A stretch of DNA of 64,000 nucleotides, taken from NCBI RefSeq assembly GCF_000006565.2, contig NC_031477.1:3747137-3811136 (forward strand), written 5' to 3'. This DNA comes from Toxoplasma gondii ME49 (taxonomy: Eukaryota > Apicomplexa > Conoidasida > Eucoccidiorida > Sarcocystidae). The notes under the pieces were generated by a model. That model was not told where the DNA came from. It did not search any database and saw only the letters and a program-made list of their open reading frames with translations. The translations under genes were made by a program, and so were the position numbers. Each line of letters starts with the position of its first letter. The first letter of the stretch is position 1. This document shows positions 62,361 through 64,000 of this stretch, piece after piece.

Positions 62361-63638
62361 GATTTAAACATGTCAGCATCTGTGCGGCCAGTGGTTCGGC
62401 ATGCAGACTACCCAGGTCACAAAATATGTAGATATAAACATGTCAGCATCTGTGCGGCCAGTAGTTCGGCATGCAGGCTCCCCAGGTCACAAAATATGTG
62501 GATTTAAACATGTCAGCATCTGTCCGGCCAGTAGTTCGGCATGCAGGCTCCCCAGGTCAGGAAAAATGTAGATTTAAACATGTCAGCATCTGTGCGGCCA
62601 GTAGTTCGGCATGCAGACTCCCCAGGTCAGGAAAAATGTAGATATAAACATGTCAGCATCTGTGCGGCCAGTAGTTCGGCATGCAGACTCCCCAGGTCAC
62701 AAAATATGTGGATTTAAACATGTCAGCATCTGTCCGGCCAGTAGTTCGGCATGCAGGCTCCCCAGGTCAGGAAAAATGTAGATTTAAACATGTCAGCATC
62801 TGTGCGGCCAGTAGTTCGGCATGCAGACTCCCCAGGTCAGGAAAAATGTAGATATAAACATGTCAGCATCTGTGCGGCCAGTAGTTCGGCATGCAGACTC
62901 CCCAGGTCACAAAATATGTAGATATAAACATGTCAGCTTCTGTGCGGCCAGTGGTTCGGCATGCAGACTCCCCAGGTCACAAAATACGTAGATATAAACA
63001 TGTCAGCATCTGTGCGGCCAGTGGTTCGGCATGCAGACTACCCAGGTCACAAAATATGTAGATATAAACATGTCAGCATCTGTGCGGCCAGTGGTTCGGC
63101 ATGCAGACTCCCCAGGTCACAAAATATGTAGATATAAACATGTCAGCATCTGTGCGGCCAGTAGTTCGGCATGCAGACTCCCCAGGTCACAAAATTTGTG
63201 GATTTAAACATGTCAGCTTCTGTGCGGCCAGTGGTTCGGCATGCAGACTCCCCAGGTCACAAAATATGTAGATATAAACATGTCAGCTTCTGTGCGGCCA
63301 GTGGTTCGGCATGCAGACTCCCCAGGTCACAAAATATGTAGATATAAACATGTCAGCTTCTGTGCGGCCAGTGGTTCGGCATGCAGACTCCCCAGGTCAC
63401 AAAATACGTAGATATAAACATGTCAGCATCTGTGCGGCCAGTAGTTCGGCATGCAGACTCCCCAGGTCACAAAATTTGTGGATTTAAACATGTCAGCATC
63501 TGTGCGGCCAGTAGTTCGGCATGCAGACTCCCCAGGTCACAAAATTTGTGGATTTAAACATGTCAGCATCTGTGCGGCCAGTAGTTCGGCATGCAGACTC
63601 CCCAGGTCAGGAAAAATGTAGATTTAAACATGTCAGCA
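62361..63638. repeat. 70-bp tandem satellite, 18 full copies plus a truncated one
   Basis: The unit begins GATWTAAACATGTCAGC, has TGTGCGGCCAGTRGTTCGGC in the middle and CCCAGGTCA near the end, and recurs exactly every 70 bp from 62361 to 63620. A 19th copy then breaks off after about 18 bases at 63638. Unit variants differ at a few fixed sites (T or A in GATWTAAACA, AGCATC or AGCTTC, GTGG or GTAG, and four different tails such as CACAAAATAT or CAGGAAAAAT). Each unit carries a GCATGC palindrome. No promoter or gene is visible inside. Confidence 0.97.
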
Positions 63639-64000
63639 CTGTCATGTTGGAACGATTTGTGTTTCCGGGTGCTGTGTGAAGCGTTGACATGAACATCTGT
63701 ATCTGGGACGCAGACTTGTTCAGGAGTTTCACGACAACGTCTTCTTTTGTCTCGAGGAAGACATGACAAAGACATTTTTACTTCTCTTGCGAGACGGACA
63801 GCGGTATTTTCTCCCCCCCAAATTATTTGGAGTCCGGTGAGGCAAAGAACCATCGCGTTCCTCATGTAAACGTGGAAAGCTCTCGTCTGTTTGTTCCTTG
63901 AAGCATGAGCTGTGGCGCCAGTCGTTCTACGCTTGTCAAGTTATGTTTTCTACGAAAGTTTGGTGTGTCTATGCGCAGCAGTGGAGAAGGCACTGTGCAT
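63639..64000. other. Unique sequence right of the satellite
   Basis: About 360 bp of non-repetitive DNA. A 100-codon minus-strand frame (63563-63865) starts here and runs into the satellite. It has no recognisable motif, and part of it is satellite-encoded, so I do not call it a gene. The DNA could be the edge of a gene to the right. Confidence 0.5.

Noticed and set aside
62361..63638. CRISPR array
   Set aside because: The 70-bp units are contiguous with no unique spacers, and the genome is eukaryotic.
1..64000. A multi-gene novel system or operon
   Set aside because: Genes are individually spliced, on both strands, widely spaced and functionally unrelated; nothing suggests co-transcription or a shared pathway.

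Overview
The window is nuclear DNA of an apicomplexan of the coccidian type, most likely Toxoplasma gondii or a close relative such as Neospora or Hammondia. The evidence is large spliced genes with GT-AG introns, an AP2-type DNA-binding domain inside a very long low-complexity protein, many (TA)n arrays in introns and spacers, TGCATGC words, and GC-rich exons with Ser/Glu/Arg-rich coding runs. I see no bacterial, phage or organellar features, no rRNA and no CRISPR. Gene models were assembled by hand from reading frames plus splice sites whose phases fit across every junction unless stated.

Layout from left to right. Positions 1-2899 (minus strand) hold the N-terminal part of an ABCG-type ABC transporter that runs off the left edge. 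Positions 5280-10352 (minus) hold a Cid1-like terminal nucleotidyltransferase of about 1,354 residues. Positions 13399-16934 (plus) hold succinyl-CoA synthetase alpha in seven exons. Positions 17481-20778 (minus) hold a gene with the Cys pairs and motifs of the UBE3D/HECT_2 E2-binding family, preceded by exons resembling the second half of a PH domain. Positions 22775-33311 (minus) encode a protein of about 2,671 residues with a central coiled coil of roughly 740 residues. Positions 37837-46293 (plus) encode an ApiAP2 protein of about 2,674 residues in two exons. Positions 48794-60685 (minus) encode a 14-exon MutS homologue of the MSH6 class (about 1,551 residues) with an N-terminal PCNA-binding motif. 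Positions 62361-63638 are a 70-bp tandem satellite.

The genes are not an operon or an obvious functional cluster. They cover membrane transport, RNA 3'-end tailing, the TCA cycle, ubiquitin biology, cytoskeleton-like scaffolding, transcription and mismatch repair. The nucleotidyltransferase and succinyl-CoA synthetase genes are head to head, as are the coiled-coil and AP2 genes. Succinyl-CoA synthetase and the UBE3D-like gene converge, as do AP2 and MSH6. I did not find a clearly new multi-gene system. The points most worth a second look are the PH-like plus UBE3D-like gene, the uncharacterised C-terminal half of the AP2 protein, and the 70-bp satellite with its 210-bp higher-order pattern.
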